From contig JAUEDM010000002.1 in assembly GCA_033439685.1 (NCBI GenBank), positions 3,472,001 to 3,536,000 of the forward strand: a stretch of DNA of 64,000 nucleotides, written 5' to 3'. Positions within the stretch are counted from its first letter, which is position 1; each line of letters opens with the position of its first letter. A program made the translations under genes and the position numbers. The notes under the pieces are model-generated. The model did not search any database and was not told the origin of the DNA. It saw only the letters and a list, made by a program, of their open reading frames with translations. This document shows positions 1 to 11,418 of this stretch, piece by piece. The DNA is from Apodospora peruviana. Lineage: Eukaryota; Ascomycota; Sordariomycetes; Sordariales; Lasiosphaeriaceae.

Positions 1-3000
1 GGTCGCTCACGGATCATCCCGTGGCCTCTGAGGGCCCAAGCTCGTGGATCATAGCGTTGATGGCAAGTTGCTTTCGAGACCACGCATCGGCAGAACAGGT
101 TCGATGGTTTCTCAAATCTCCACAGAAAGACCCAATATTGCAATATCTGCATCGCGCCTTAATGGCTGCACATATCACCATTGAGATCGGATGGCGTAAG
201 TCCGGCCAATAACGGCGACTTGACTTAGACAGTCGGCGCTTAGAAGCGCGTCGTGCAGCACGACCTTCCCCTTTTCATCCACAAGTCAGCAACACTAACG
301 CAGCATTGCATCCGAAGACGTCGTCGGGTGCTGCAGGGCTCCAGATTAATTACTTGGACAGAATATGCTCTCAATCTCTCGGCCTCCGTCTCGCAGCCTT
401 GGAGGCTTGGTTGCGTCTTTCCCCACACTGGCTGCTCTACAGTGTCCAACTATTTCTGAGCTGCAGAGATCCTTCGCGTCTGGTGGCGGTGAGACTAAAG
501 TCGGGGTCTTGGAGCATCTCTCTTATCAGCTGGTTGATGTCCAACCCTGTGGTCATGGCATGCAAGACCGTGGCGCTGCAGCGAACAAGATTGGTCTGTT
601 GGCGCGGCTTGCAGAACGATTGCCGACTTTTCCGCGGTCTTGCGCGCCAACCATGGAACTTTACAAGCGAGCTTGCATGGCAGTCGTTGCTTTTCTCTGT
701 TGATAACTATTCTTCACTACAGTGCCTCTGTTTTGCCAACACCGCTCAGGTTTCTCTCGATGCAAGAGCTCGTCAAGCGCGCGGAAGCATTCCGGCCTGC
801 TGAACATTGTTCACATGATTTACTACTTCTGCAGTGGGGGCAAGCCTGTCCCCGGTTTATGCTGTTGGTTCTTAGGGACGAACCAACGGCTGGACATGAT
901 GAGAGGTTGGCCAGCCATAGATGTCATGGTTCTCTCTCAGCCAGACACGTCATTGTTGCCCAAGGTGCTAGACGAAAGAGGATCGAAGGAGGTCAGGTTC
1001 AATGCGGCCCTTGCGAGAGCAGCTTGATCCAATGCTAAGCAAACAACACAACACGCTACGCTCTCCTGGTCTGGCCTTCGAACAAACGAACACGATCCCG
1101 ACACTCTGGAACTGGGCAGGACTCGAGCCAACAAGAGAGCGAACTAAGGCCACCACTAGGTATGTAACACACTCTGGGCACCAGTCGTGAGAATGCTCGT
1201 TGCGCTGCAGGTGTGACTGTGACTGTACGCTATGAGTAGACGTAACGTCGTTTGACCGTCATGTACCCATCGTACCTGGTACAAGTGATACTTCTGACTT
1301 GAAGTCGCCGTATGGCCAAGGTAATACGGCCCGGATAGCATCGAATGCGACCAAACGGACGATGCAAGGAATAGGCACGACAGACAGCACCGTTGTTCAG
1401 ATGACGATGCGTGAGATGAGGCATTGCGGATCGTGGATGGCCAGCGCGGATGGCCAGATACTGCTCACATTTGGAATGAACCAACCTAGCGAGTAGTATT
1501 TCACATCCAAGATCATACCAGCTGTCTGGTTTCTCGGGTTCTCCATACGGTATGTGGCTCAATATTCCGTACGTGTGACCGAGCAGGGAAGTCAGTCAAA
1601 CGTTCAAAAGATCAATCAGAAACTAGTGACGTGTAACAATAGGATCTGCTTTCTATGCGTGCAAACTTGACTAGCATTCCTTCCTTGAACAGCTCCGACT
1701 CCCATCGTATGGTGCTTGGTCGCGCCGGGGCTGGCCGTCGGGCCGTGTCAATCACTCAGTTAGCTCGTCAGTCCAGCCAGCCGAGCTTCAACAGACAGAC
1801 TATCTACCTACATACCTAACCATGTGCTCTATCTCAGTTGATCATAACAAGGAAACCCATCCCTTGTGGGAACCCGCAATCAAGCGCGCCGTTTTGGGGG
1901 CTTTTGGTGCAGCGACAAAACTTAGATCATCCTCAAGGAACAAGGCTCACCCAAGGGGAGGGTAGGAAGGATGGAACCAGCCGCTGAAATAGTTACACAC
2001 GACACAACTGGATCTATCTTGTGTAATGTTTTCTTCTGTTGTCTTGGAGAAAGTGAGAAACGACTGGCGTCTATGGCTTTGTGTTTGTTGTCCCAACAGG
2101 CGCCGGGCGCTTAAATTGCTCGGCCTTGGTCTTGGTCTTTGTGCTGCTCCACGTCGATTGACTGTGTGGACTGCAATAAGCCTCACTGCTGTGCTAGTTG
2201 GCTGCGCCGTTTCCCCAGACCTGCATGGCCTGGCTTATTTACTGGTCCGGTCTGGTCTGGTCGCGGTCGTGGTTAATATCGGGTAGGGATGAAAAAAAGG
2301 TATGGTCAAGTCGAGGTCAGAAAGAAGGAAGGTAAGCTGGCCCGCTTCCCCCCCCCAACTGACAATACCGGTGGACTGGTCTGCCCGTTTGGTGACACGA
2401 GGTTTGGTGGTGTGTTGTTGTTTCGGCTTTTGGGGGCTTTTGGGACAGAAAAACTTTTTTACGGTCTTCGAGATGTGGCTTTTGTTGGGCAGGAAGGTTG
2501 ATATGCAGGTCGAGAATGTTTCGTTCATGGTGTTAAGCGGATGCAAGGTAAGCTTGTTCGGCTGCTTTGTTGTTTGTTGGTATGTGATTTCGCCTTGCGT
2601 TTTTGCAGTTGAAGATTTCAAATTGTTCTGTCATCTGTCATGTTGTCTCGACCCAGCCTGGCGTATCTACATGGATTGGACTAGGCGTGTATGTTTCCTT
2701 CAACAAAGGATGGTAATACCTTCGAGAAAATGGTGTGGCCTTCACGATACATTCATTCTTCTGTTCATTAATACTCTCTGTGTCACTATCTACCCGATGA
2801 GGCTATGGGTCGTATTAGTTGTCTGACTTCTGCACACGAGCAGAACATATAGATTATACGGTTCTGTGGAATCTCGTGGAGATGGGATTTTGTGGCTTGC
2901 AGCTCCTGAAGCGGCGAAGTCGGCCACGAAGTCGGCCACGAAAGAGAACGATGTGTCCATCATGACCGGCCCGATGTCTACTCGAAGGTTGAGACCAAGT

Positions 3001-4115
3001 TGGGGTAAGGCAGTAACAAATTGTTACCTATCTATGGCAGGGATTATGCGAGAACGAGAGAATTCCAGCTGGATTGTACGAAGTAGGTATGTTTGAATTG
3101 AGGGAAGATGTGGTGTGATGGGGCCATTGGTGTCCTTGGGATACTGTTCAAGTTGAATGTGGAACGGAGTGTGATGTGTGTGTAAAGGAAGGCATTTCAT
3201 CGAGCCACGTACACTTTCTATGAAGATTACACATCAGTTCAAGTTTGATGTATGCTGCGTTTTAAGTGATATATCTGGAGGTAGTCCTGAGCAAATTTGC
3301 TCAGCCCCTGATGTTAGCAAGGGAACAGCATGAGGTTCCGACTGCCCAAGAGGTCCATGTTCATATGCAGGGCAGTTGATGCGTACCACCACGAAGGTAT
3401 GACTGATGGTCGAAGAAATACAAATACTGACCAAGATTTGGTTTATGTGCTGTGACTTGTATGAAGAAGACAGAAAGCATCAGAGAGAAATATCAACGTA
3501 CTTGTCAGCGTGAAGTTTAAAGCTCAAGTTCCCGACCCGAATTTAAGAGGTGCTAGTGCTAATCATGATATTTGAAAGTTTGAGGAAGTGTCCTGCCAAA
3601 GAAATGAACAGGAATTCTGAAATTTGGAGCCATGATTCTGAGTTCATGAGATAGTATGGATGATCAAGACTTCTTTCGAGTATGGCGGAGTAATCTAAAC
3701 CGTGTTTGTCTCTTACATCGTTCCATCCAGTTCATATCCCGAACATATATCGGCGGCTGAAGTCTTGCCTCCTATTCTTCGAAATTAAGTCCAGTACGTC
3801 CTCGCTCAACTTCATTCAGCTTGAAGGAGAGTCTGCTGAACCTAGACCTGTGCTGACTTGGCCTTCACCCGTGAAACTTCAAAATTGGTAGGACTATGGT
3901 ATACAGCGTGTGCGCGTTCACTTGTTTCCGCTCATGGTCTTATACCGATCTTACACTCTTCGTTCTTCAGTAACTGACGACAAAGTTGCTCTTCAGATTC
4001 ACTCGGCTAATCGACTACTATACGCGACACGGGTGAAATATTTCTTAAGCAGACAAAAAAGAAAAAGTGAAGGTAAGAACGCAAAGAACTTAGTTCTACT
4101 AATAGAATTGCTGTT
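1..4115. other. gene-poor left flank
   Basis: No protein gene can be supported here. Open frames are short, overlap on both strands, start without a convincing context and show no domain or splice structure. The stretch contains a C run near 2350 and a small tandem duplication of a gtcggccacgaa unit near 2919-2942. It could hold UTRs, non-coding transcripts or decayed repeats, none of which I can demonstrate. Confidence 0.5.
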
Positions 4116-4186
4116 TGCGTCAGCCGCGAATCGAACGCGGGGCCCATCGATGGCAACGATGGATTTTACCACTAAACCACTGACGC
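4116..4186 (-). tRNA. tRNA-Gly (GCC)
   Basis: Reading the minus strand gives a complete 71-nt cloverleaf without intron. The acceptor stem GCGTCAG pairs with CTGACGC. The anticodon stem CATCG/CGATG closes a TTGCCAT loop with anticodon GCC. The T arm is CCGCG-TTCGATT-CGCGG and the discriminator base is A. D-arm and T-loop sequences match the internal promoter elements of RNA polymerase III genes. It stands alone between two gene-free stretches. Confidence 0.97.
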
Positions 4187-5057
4187 TTATTATGGTTGAT
4201 GCTATGTGATAGTCATACGAGTCATATAGACATCTTTCCTGAGCCGCCGACGCCATACACTATGCTCCTGGCTCCGCTTCTTGGCTGCTTGTTTAACCAC
4301 AACCCCGGGGATCCTTGAGATGGGTGGATACACGTTGAACGAGGGACGATTTCACAGCAACCTCGAGCCCTTGGGGACATTATCTTTTACACTCCGCGGT
4401 GAAAAACAATGGGAAAACAACGTCAGATAACCTGTGTCTTGTAACTGGTATGATATGTTTAAATAGAGTATTTAGCAGCTCGATTCGGAAGCGAGTGTGT
4501 TAAGAGCTTCCTTCATTTACCATACCGTTTGCTGAAGGTATACTTTCAAAGGAGTGGAACAGCCCCTATCCTGAAGTCGTACTTGAATGCTCTGCCCAAG
4601 GAGGCTGAGCCAAGTATTAAAATACTTAGAAGCGGGATGATTTCGCGACTTAGAATGGATACTCGTCAATCATTCCTCACAACTGCCGGTAGGTTATGAA
4701 GCCAATCGATATATATACCTCGCTGATACGAACTGTATGTAGTCTATAGTGATCTCCCACACTCCAAACTCCTGGTGTAATACATGGGTGTCGCCTAGCC
4801 TTCTTAAAAGGCCCTCAACCACCATGGGTTTTCTTCGTCCAAGTCCCAATGCGCGTTGTTAATTATCGCCAACTACCACCGGAGTAACCACCATAAACAC
4901 CGAGTTTCCAAAGAACCCACCCTCTTCCTAAGTCCAAGCCAAGGCTCGAATCTAATGCTAGACAAAACCACCGCAGTCTAAAAGTTGCATGCTAAGTACC
5001 GGGTTCTCTCTCATCTAGCTCATAATTATCTTACTCTATTAGGGTATATCTCCCTCA
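4187..5057. other. intergenic, nothing recognised
   Basis: No supported gene between the tRNA and the 3' end of the thioesterase-like gene. Composition is mixed, with scattered CTAG/TACC-type words as in other spacers of this window. Confidence 0.5.
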
Positions 5058-6157
5058 CTAACCCAAAGGAAAGTTACCAATGGCACCATCCTCTCCACCA
5101 TCGAACAGTGAGTTCGTGCCATCCAGCGCAGCAAAGTGCCCCGCGTACTGCATGCCCTTCCTCCGCTCTAACTCGACGCTCTTCCAGTCCCACTCAGCCT
5201 CGGGGTCGATCTCACCGAGATCATCGGGCGTACCGACACCCGTCTCACCGCCGCGCCAGCCCTCGCCGGGCCGCTCCGGCAAGAGCCCACCGGCCTCGAT
5301 CACAATCGCCGGGTGCACAGTGAAGCGGCCGAGCTTGAACACGTACTTGCTGATAGCCGTAGCGATGACGTACTTGCTCCAGTCTTCGTTGCTGACGGGC
5401 TCGCCGTTGTCGGCCGACACCACGCGGGGCGCGCGCGTCGGGCCCATTTTGCGGTCGTCCCAGCCGGTCGGGCGCACTTTGCCCTTGACGACGTAGTGCG
5501 TGATGATGTAAAACCACTTGCGGTCCCAGCCCAGAACCCGACTCCACATCTCGTACCCTTGCAGCGGTGCGATCTCTTTCCGGAAGCTGCAGAAAACCGC
5601 GCCGAGCCCGATGCCGAAGCCCCCCTTGATCAGGTTTCCGTCCTTGTCCATGACGAGCTTGGTCTTGTCGTTGTTGCCGATGCGCTTCATGGCGGGCATG
5701 AGCAGGTGGGTGACCAGGTGGCTACGGCTGACGTCGAGGTCGGCGAAGTAGGTCGAGTTGCTCTTGTGCATGTTGTAGTCAGTCTCGAGCAGCGAGGTGC
5801 GGCTGGACGTGACGCTGTAGTGGAAGAGGGCGCGCTGCGGGAGCGTCTTCGGCCGGCGCAGGACGTGGTAGATGAAGGAGTGGAATATGCGAACCTAGGC
5901 GCGAGTTAGTATCATCAACCGCGACTGGAGACAGGAGAGGAGCATACCGTCCAGGCAAGCGGAAGACTCTTCCAGTTCAGAATAAGGAATAAGAGCAGCA
6001 GGATGCGACTCTTCCAGCCGGGAGCAGTCAGGAAGTGCGTTGCCCACATTCGCCAGTCGACGTACATGGCCCGGTGGCCGGCATACGCGACGGCGGCGGC
6101 CCCGGCCGGGATGAAGACCGGGAAGAAGAGGGAGAGCGTTCCGGTAGAACCCCCCAT
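5058..6157 (-). CDS. THEM6/4HBT_2-like hotdog thioesterase-family protein
   Basis: Two exons, 6157-5948 and 5894-5058, encode 348 residues. The 53-nt intron has a GTATGC donor, a perfect TACTAAC branch site and a CTAG acceptor, and splices in phase 0. The N-terminus has hydrophobic stretches (about residues 5-28 and 48-70), suggesting a membrane anchor. A hotdog-type segment follows: FHYSVTSSRTSLLETDYN (about 94-111), then MHKSNSTYFADLDVSR (about 112-127) and a basic SFRKE segment. This layout is that of the THEM6-like fungal thioesterase superfamily. Substrate and activity are unknown; acyl-CoA or acyl-lipid hydrolysis is inferred from the fold. The gene is divergent from a second hotdog protein at 7258. 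The start is supported by the hydrophobic N-terminus and clean splicing. Confidence 0.85.
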
Positions 6158-7257
6158 CTTTTATCTTCTCTTCTTCCTATTAGTAATCGGAGGCGGCGTG
6201 GGGCGAGACGACGACGAAGCGGACCGGAGGAGGATCTGGCGCAAAGCACCAAGCAAGAACACGAGGATCACGACAATCCAAAGAGGGACGTTGCGAAGGA
6301 AGCAAATGAGTGTACTGCCGCACTTGGATAGCAGGGGCGAGGCGCCGGGGAAGGGCATTTATATACCGACAGGGGCAATATGCCTCGCCTAGGCTATATA
6401 CATTCACCTGGTGAAGTTCCACTGAGTGGACGGATCGAATGGAGTCCAAGGAACGATCGCTGCAGAAGAAGCTGGTGGGGGCGCCTGAAGATTATTGGTA
6501 AGACAGCCAGCCAGGCTGGCAGGCTTATCGCTGATAGGCATCCTCGCAAGTGCCCCATATAATTTCTTTCCCAAAATGCAATCGTGCCGAGGCACAAAGT
6601 ACCCAGAGGATGTTATACGAAAGGTGGCCATTTCCCCGTTATTGATCAGTAATTGGAAGACACCAGTTGCTCGGATGCTTCGGGGTCAGTTTTTGAGGCC
6701 ATTCTCGGATGAAGTTACGTCCCCGGTGACGTGCGGGACATTTTACCATTCGTCGTACCTGCATATTCGTAGTACTCCCGAATGCTAGCAGCAAAGGCGG
6801 TTCCATCGTTCAACGTTGCCGGCGTGCCGCCAACCGACGGGACTTGGAGCTTCCATTCCGACCCTCGGGATTTGAGTTTGAGCTCCACCTCAAAACTCAA
6901 TTTCCCATTGTTTTGAAACAGCAGCTAGGACGGGTATCCAGTGTACATAGGTAAACAAACCCCTGAAAAGGAGATCGCAGAAGATCGGTTTGAAATTTCG
7001 GGTGGTCGTCGTGCCAAGCCCCAGGGCTTCAGATCCCGACAAGACTGAACCTCGGCACATCAGTGACCCAACAACCAGCTCAAGCAAGCCAGATGCAATT
7101 GACGCGGTGGAACTAGGTGCGATATCGACACACAACATTGAAAAGTCGTCCTCTGTAGCCCTTTCCTCACACATTTCGGCTCGTATCACTCATTCGACGT
7201 CCACAAAAAAGACGCAACAAAAAATACATGATTCAATAGACAAAACTGCCTCTAAAA
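6158..7257. other. 1.1 kb divergent promoter region
   Basis: Spacer between the two divergent hotdog-fold genes, so it must hold both promoters. I see no gene and no strong TATA element close to either start. Overlapping small ORFs on both strands lack support. Confidence 0.5.
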
Positions 7258-7842
7258 ATGGCCACAAGTGAAGACGAAGCCGCTGCCGCTGCCGTCGAGC
7301 TCGCCCACTTCCGCGCCATCCCCTGGTGCGCAGCCCACCTCTCCGCCCCGGACGTCGTGATCGACCGGTCCTTCAGCCGGCGACCGAAACCGAAATTCGA
7401 AGACGCGCTCCTGTCTTACACCCTCAACCGCCCAGACGCCATCCCGGCGTTTGTCACATTCTACCGCCCGCCGCCGCCTCAAGAAGGGCCGCAAGCACTG
7501 GTCACCGAAGTCAAGGCGTTTCTCTCGCTGGGCAACCTGGTCAACGGCTGGGCGGGCATCTGCCATGGCGGCATCGTCATGACCATCCTGGACGAGGTCA
7601 TGGGTCAGATCCCCGCCGTCAACAAGCTGCGCGGGGTCATGGAGAATATCCCGCTCATGACGGCCTTTCTCAACACGACATTCCTGAAGCCAGTCAAGAC
7701 GCCGACGACGGTGCTGGTGACCGGGAAGCTGGTGAGGAGAGAGGGGAGGAAGTACTACATTGATGGGCTGATCGAGGACGAGAACGGGACGGCGCTGGCC
7801 AGGGCGGAGGCGCTGTTTGTTATGCTGAAGGCGAGGTTATGA
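7258..7842 (+). CDS. PaaI/THEM4-like hotdog thioesterase
   Basis: Single-exon gene of 194 residues. The signature HGGIVMTILDE at about 103-113 is the central hotdog helix with the His-Gly-Gly and acidic residue used by PaaI/4HBT thioesterases. It is followed by an NIPLMTAFLNTTFLKPV strand region and the GRKYYIDGLIEDENGTALARAEALFV strand pair typical of the fold. There is no signal peptide or membrane segment, so a soluble acyl-CoA thioesterase of the THEM4/PaaI type is likely, with unknown substrate. The acid- and alanine-rich first 15 residues look disordered. Strong GC bias at third codon positions and the domain extent support the first ATG. It is divergent from the THEM6-like gene, which may mean shared regulation. 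Confidence 0.87.
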   Translation: MATSEDEAAAAAVELAHFRAIPWCAAHLSAPDVVIDRSFSRRPKPKFEDALLSYTLNRPDAIPAFVTFYRPPPPQEGPQALVTEVKAFLSLGNLVNGWAGICHGGIVMTILDEVMGQIPAVNKLRGVMENIPLMTAFLNTTFLKPVKTPTTVLVTGKLVRREGRKYYIDGLIEDENGTALARAEALFVMLKARL

Positions 7843-8655
7843 TTTCACTCATTGGGAGAGGTTTCGTGCTGGTTAATTTTTTAGAGGACATTCTCCTTGA
7901 CACATTAGACGGCGTTTTCACAAGGGAAAGCATAGGAAGGGAAGCGATGATTTCGTGTATGTTTTCTGGTCGCTTCAACGCAAAAGGCATTGGTTTCATT
8001 GAACGGGCATATCTCAGAGATAGAGAATAGAGCGATCGATCGATTCAATTTCACGTCCGGGTCCTGGTCCTGGTCTGCCCCCGGGTATCTGCCCATCACG
8101 AGTTCAATTAAAGATAGTTCGGCGGGAAGCTAGAAACCCTGGAGCTCTTCTGTTAAGATGGCTAGTAACTAGCAAGCGACAAGGCCAAGATCTTCATACA
8201 ACAAATAAGCTTCACCGGTTTCCCTGCTCCTGAAACTCAAACCTCTCCAAGCCTGATCGGGCCGCATTCTGATCAATTGCCATGTCCAACGGTCCGAAGT
8301 CTTGCACACTGGTGGGCGAGGGGCAACGTAGGAAGTGCCCCATTTCGCCACCAAAACGACTCGGGACCCAGCCTGATGGCCACTAACCTAAAAAATGTCA
8401 GGGACTAGTTGCGATATCGGCTGCTAACCGGGGTAAAAACGTGGGGTACCGTCCAAAGCTGCATGGAGTCATGGTTTTGCGATTTGCAACCCCTCGTTTC
8501 TCAACTTCAACAATCATCAGTTGCCCCGCGGAGCCAGAAATTGTCTACCTGGTATTCAGTCGTCGACGAGACGTCATCATAGGATTCGACTTGGATTCTT
8601 GTCGTTTTCAGAACCAATTGGCGCCCTACGCTGCCATATCCTCCATTACCCGCAC
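7843..8655. other. upstream region of threonine synthase
   Basis: Contains the 3' end of the PaaI-like gene and the promoter of threonine synthase. GGAGTCA at 8465-8471, about 185 bp before the threonine synthase start, is one base from the TGAGTCA site recognised by Gcn4/CPC1-type activators of amino-acid biosynthesis. A single near-match is weak evidence. Confidence 0.4.
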
Positions 8656-10663
8656 ATGATGTCGAACGGCACCGAGTCCGAGGGACCGCGTCCCAATCCC
8701 TCCCACATCTACCTCTCCACAAGGGGTGGTGACTACGGTGTACGCTTGCGCTTCGTGAACATGCTGACGGGTCTATGCGAGTAACTAACTTGCCACTAGC
8801 TGTCCTTTGAGACTGTTGTGCTGAAGGGACTTGCTCAAGATGGCGGTCTTTTCCTTCCCGAGGAGATTCCCGCTGCCGTGGATTGGGTATGTGGCTCTTC
8901 ACCTTGGCCCAAATGCTGTCAGGGCAGTTTTATCTCTCCCAATGCTGACGCGAACCCGGTACCATAGCAAAGCTGGAAAGACCTATCATACGCCGAACTA
9001 GCCTTCAAGATCCTCAGCCTCTACATATCCACCGACGAGATCCCCGCCGACGACCTCAAAGCCATTATCGACCGAAGCTACTCGACCTTCCGTGCAGAGC
9101 AGGTTACACCGCTAGTACACCTCAAGGACAACCTCTACCTCCTCGAGCTATTCCACGGCCCGAGTTACTCCTTCAAAGACTGTACATACACACCACACCT
9201 TCCCCGTCGTGAGGAGCCGGCCATGGTCATCCGTTTCAACGAAAGCTGACAGGAGACTTCCTAGGCGCCCTACAATTTTTGGGTAACCTCTTCGAGTATT
9301 TCCTTGTTCGCAGGAATCAAGGCAAGGAAGGCAGAGGTGAGTAGAACAACGGAGCCACCCTAACACCGCTGTGCCCGAGGGACACGGTGAGCTCCGAGCT
9401 GGGGGAACACGAGGACTGACAAGGTTCACAGACAGGCATCATCTGACAGTGGTTGGCGCGACGAGCGGTGATGTAACTTGCCCTACAGAAACCCTTACTG
9501 GCTGAATCTGCTCACTAAGACATCTTTAGACTGGATCGGCGGCAATTTACGGCCTTAGGGGCAAGAAAGATGTCTCGGTATTCATCCTCCACCCGAAAGA
9601 CCGCATCAGCCCCATCCAAGAAAAGCAAATGACGACCGTCCTGGATGGAAACGTTCACAATATTGCCGTCACCGGTACCTTTGACGACTGCCAGGACATT
9701 GTCAAGGCAATGTTTGCCGACCCGGATTCCAATAGGGCGCTGAAGCTTGGTGCAGTCAACTCGATCAACTTTGCTCGCATTCTTGCCCAAATTGTTTACT
9801 ACTTCCACTCATATTTCGCCTTAGCCAAAGCCTCCTCATCATTCAAAGTTGGCGAAAAGCTCAGAGCAGTAGTCCCTACAGGAAACTTTGGCGATGTTCT
9901 GGCCGGATACTTTGCCAAGCGTATGGGGCTCCCGATGGAGAAGCTGGTCATCGCAACCAACGAGAACGATATCCTCGACCGTTTCTGGAAGTCGGGTAAA
10001 TACGAGAAGAAGGCCGCCAAGGGGCCTGGCGCGGAGAACGGACTCGATGTCGACGGCGCAAAGGCCCACGAGAGCGGCGTGCGCGAGACCTTAAGCCCCG
10101 CCATGGACATTCTCGTTTCGAGCAACTTTGAGCGTCTGCTTTGGTACCTCGCTTACGAGTTTGCCTCGAGCACCGGCATGGACGACGAATGGACAAAAAA
10201 GCAGGCCGCTCAGGAGGTTGCTGTGTGGCTGAACGATCTTAAGAAGAAGGGTGGCTTTGGTCCCGTCTACCAGGACGTGTTGGAGAGCGCCCGTCGCACC
10301 TTTGAGAGCGAGCGCGTCACGGACGAGCAAACCTTGCAGACGGTCAAGAAGTATTATAACGAGGTAGGTTACGTCCTGGATCCTCACACTGCTGTGGGCG
10401 TTACCGCTGCAGAGAGGTCCATCAGCAGGACAGGAAAGGAGATGCCCCACATCTCGCTCTCGACGGCGCATCCCGCCAAGTTTGCCGGTGCCGTTACGAC
10501 GGCACTGAAAGACGAGAAGGACTTCAGCTTTGAGGAAAAAGTCCTCCCTGATGAGTTTGTGGAGCTCGCCAAGAAGGAGTCTAGGTTGAGCGAGGTGGAG
10601 AACTCGTGGGAGAAGGTGAGGGAGATGGTCAAACAGCAGGTTGAGCAGGATCTGGGACGGTAA
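8656..10663 (+). CDS. THR4: threonine synthase
   Basis: Six exons (8656-8739, 8800-8886, 8968-9181, 9265-9336, 9432-9472, 9530-10663) give 543 residues, the normal size for the fungal enzyme. It is the PLP enzyme converting O-phosphohomoserine to threonine. The N-terminal domain begins near YLSTRGGDYG. The PLP lysine lies in YSFKD (Lys127) followed by CALQFLGNLFEYFL, and VVGATSGDTGSAAIYGLRG is the phosphate/PLP binding loop region. NSINFARILAQIVYY and VPTGNFGDVLAGYFAKRMG are further family blocks. All introns have GT-AG ends and keep the frame; the fourth intron is 95 nt. Two adjacent in-frame ATGs (8656, 8659) could start translation. It is convergent with the ATP-grasp gene. Confidence 0.97.
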
Positions 10664-11418
10664 GGAATCAGTACTGGGGGCGGGGCTGCGGTTTGATATA
10701 ATCGGTGTGGTTGTAGCATATAAAATACTCAGCAATGTTAGACTTGGAAGTTAGAAAAATGCTGCTGTTAGGTGTTGTAGGAGAATCTGGGTAGGAAGCA
10801 AGCCATACCGGTTTGAATAGAGACGTTCCTGACAGTGCCGAACTACCAGATGAGTGGAAGTGCTCAGTCTATTTTTCATAATAACGCTCCAAGGGCTATG
10901 GTAACATATACAGGACCCGGAATTGTATGGTTGAGGTTAATCTAGCTATCTCGGCACTTGAGAAAAAACTACCACCTGCTCCAGACCTAACCCCTTTCCT
11001 CTGCATTGGACCTCTGGAGATGAGACTACCTGTTCTGCAAACCTGCCAGATAACAGACCTGACCCAATGGCCTGATTTGTTGTTCTGATTAAAGAAAAGA
11101 CCGAATCGTCCCAGAAAGAGCAAGAAGCCAAAACTCAAGACCAGGAAGCGAAGCAGAAGGGAAAAGCAGAGTATCGCAGACCAAACCCAACCCAACCAGA
11201 ACAGACCAAAACAGATTAAACCCGTACGTAACCTAAGATCGCTGAGCGCCGTTGCCAATCCCCCAGAAGTTCCCGTGTCAAAACAGTTACATAAAGCCAC
11301 CTTAAGCCACCTTGAAGAAAGAAAGAGGGGAGCTACTGGAGATGAAAGACATATTTCTCGAATGTATGACAAGGAGATACCAGTCCAGATCCCTCAGGGA
11401 TTGCAATACCGGACCAAC
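10664..11418. other. convergent 3' spacer
   Basis: Lies between the stops of threonine synthase (+) and the ATP-grasp gene (-), so it holds 3' UTRs and terminators. No gene is supported here. Confidence 0.5.

Noticed and set aside
306..803. 165-codon frame near the left end, with overlapping frames 365-703 and 640-1038
   Set aside because: Competing frames of similar length, no domain, no splice signals and no start context favour chance.
2302..2826. 174-codon frame on the plus strand
   Set aside because: Composition is Trp/Cys/Phe-rich and low-complexity, mirrored by an antisense frame; no family pattern.
8465..8471. GGAGTCA as a Gcn4/CPC1 site for threonine synthase
   Set aside because: One mismatch and a single copy; kept only as a remark.
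10091..10735. 214-codon frame antisense to threonine synthase
   Set aside because: Lies over a firmly identified exon; shadow frame.
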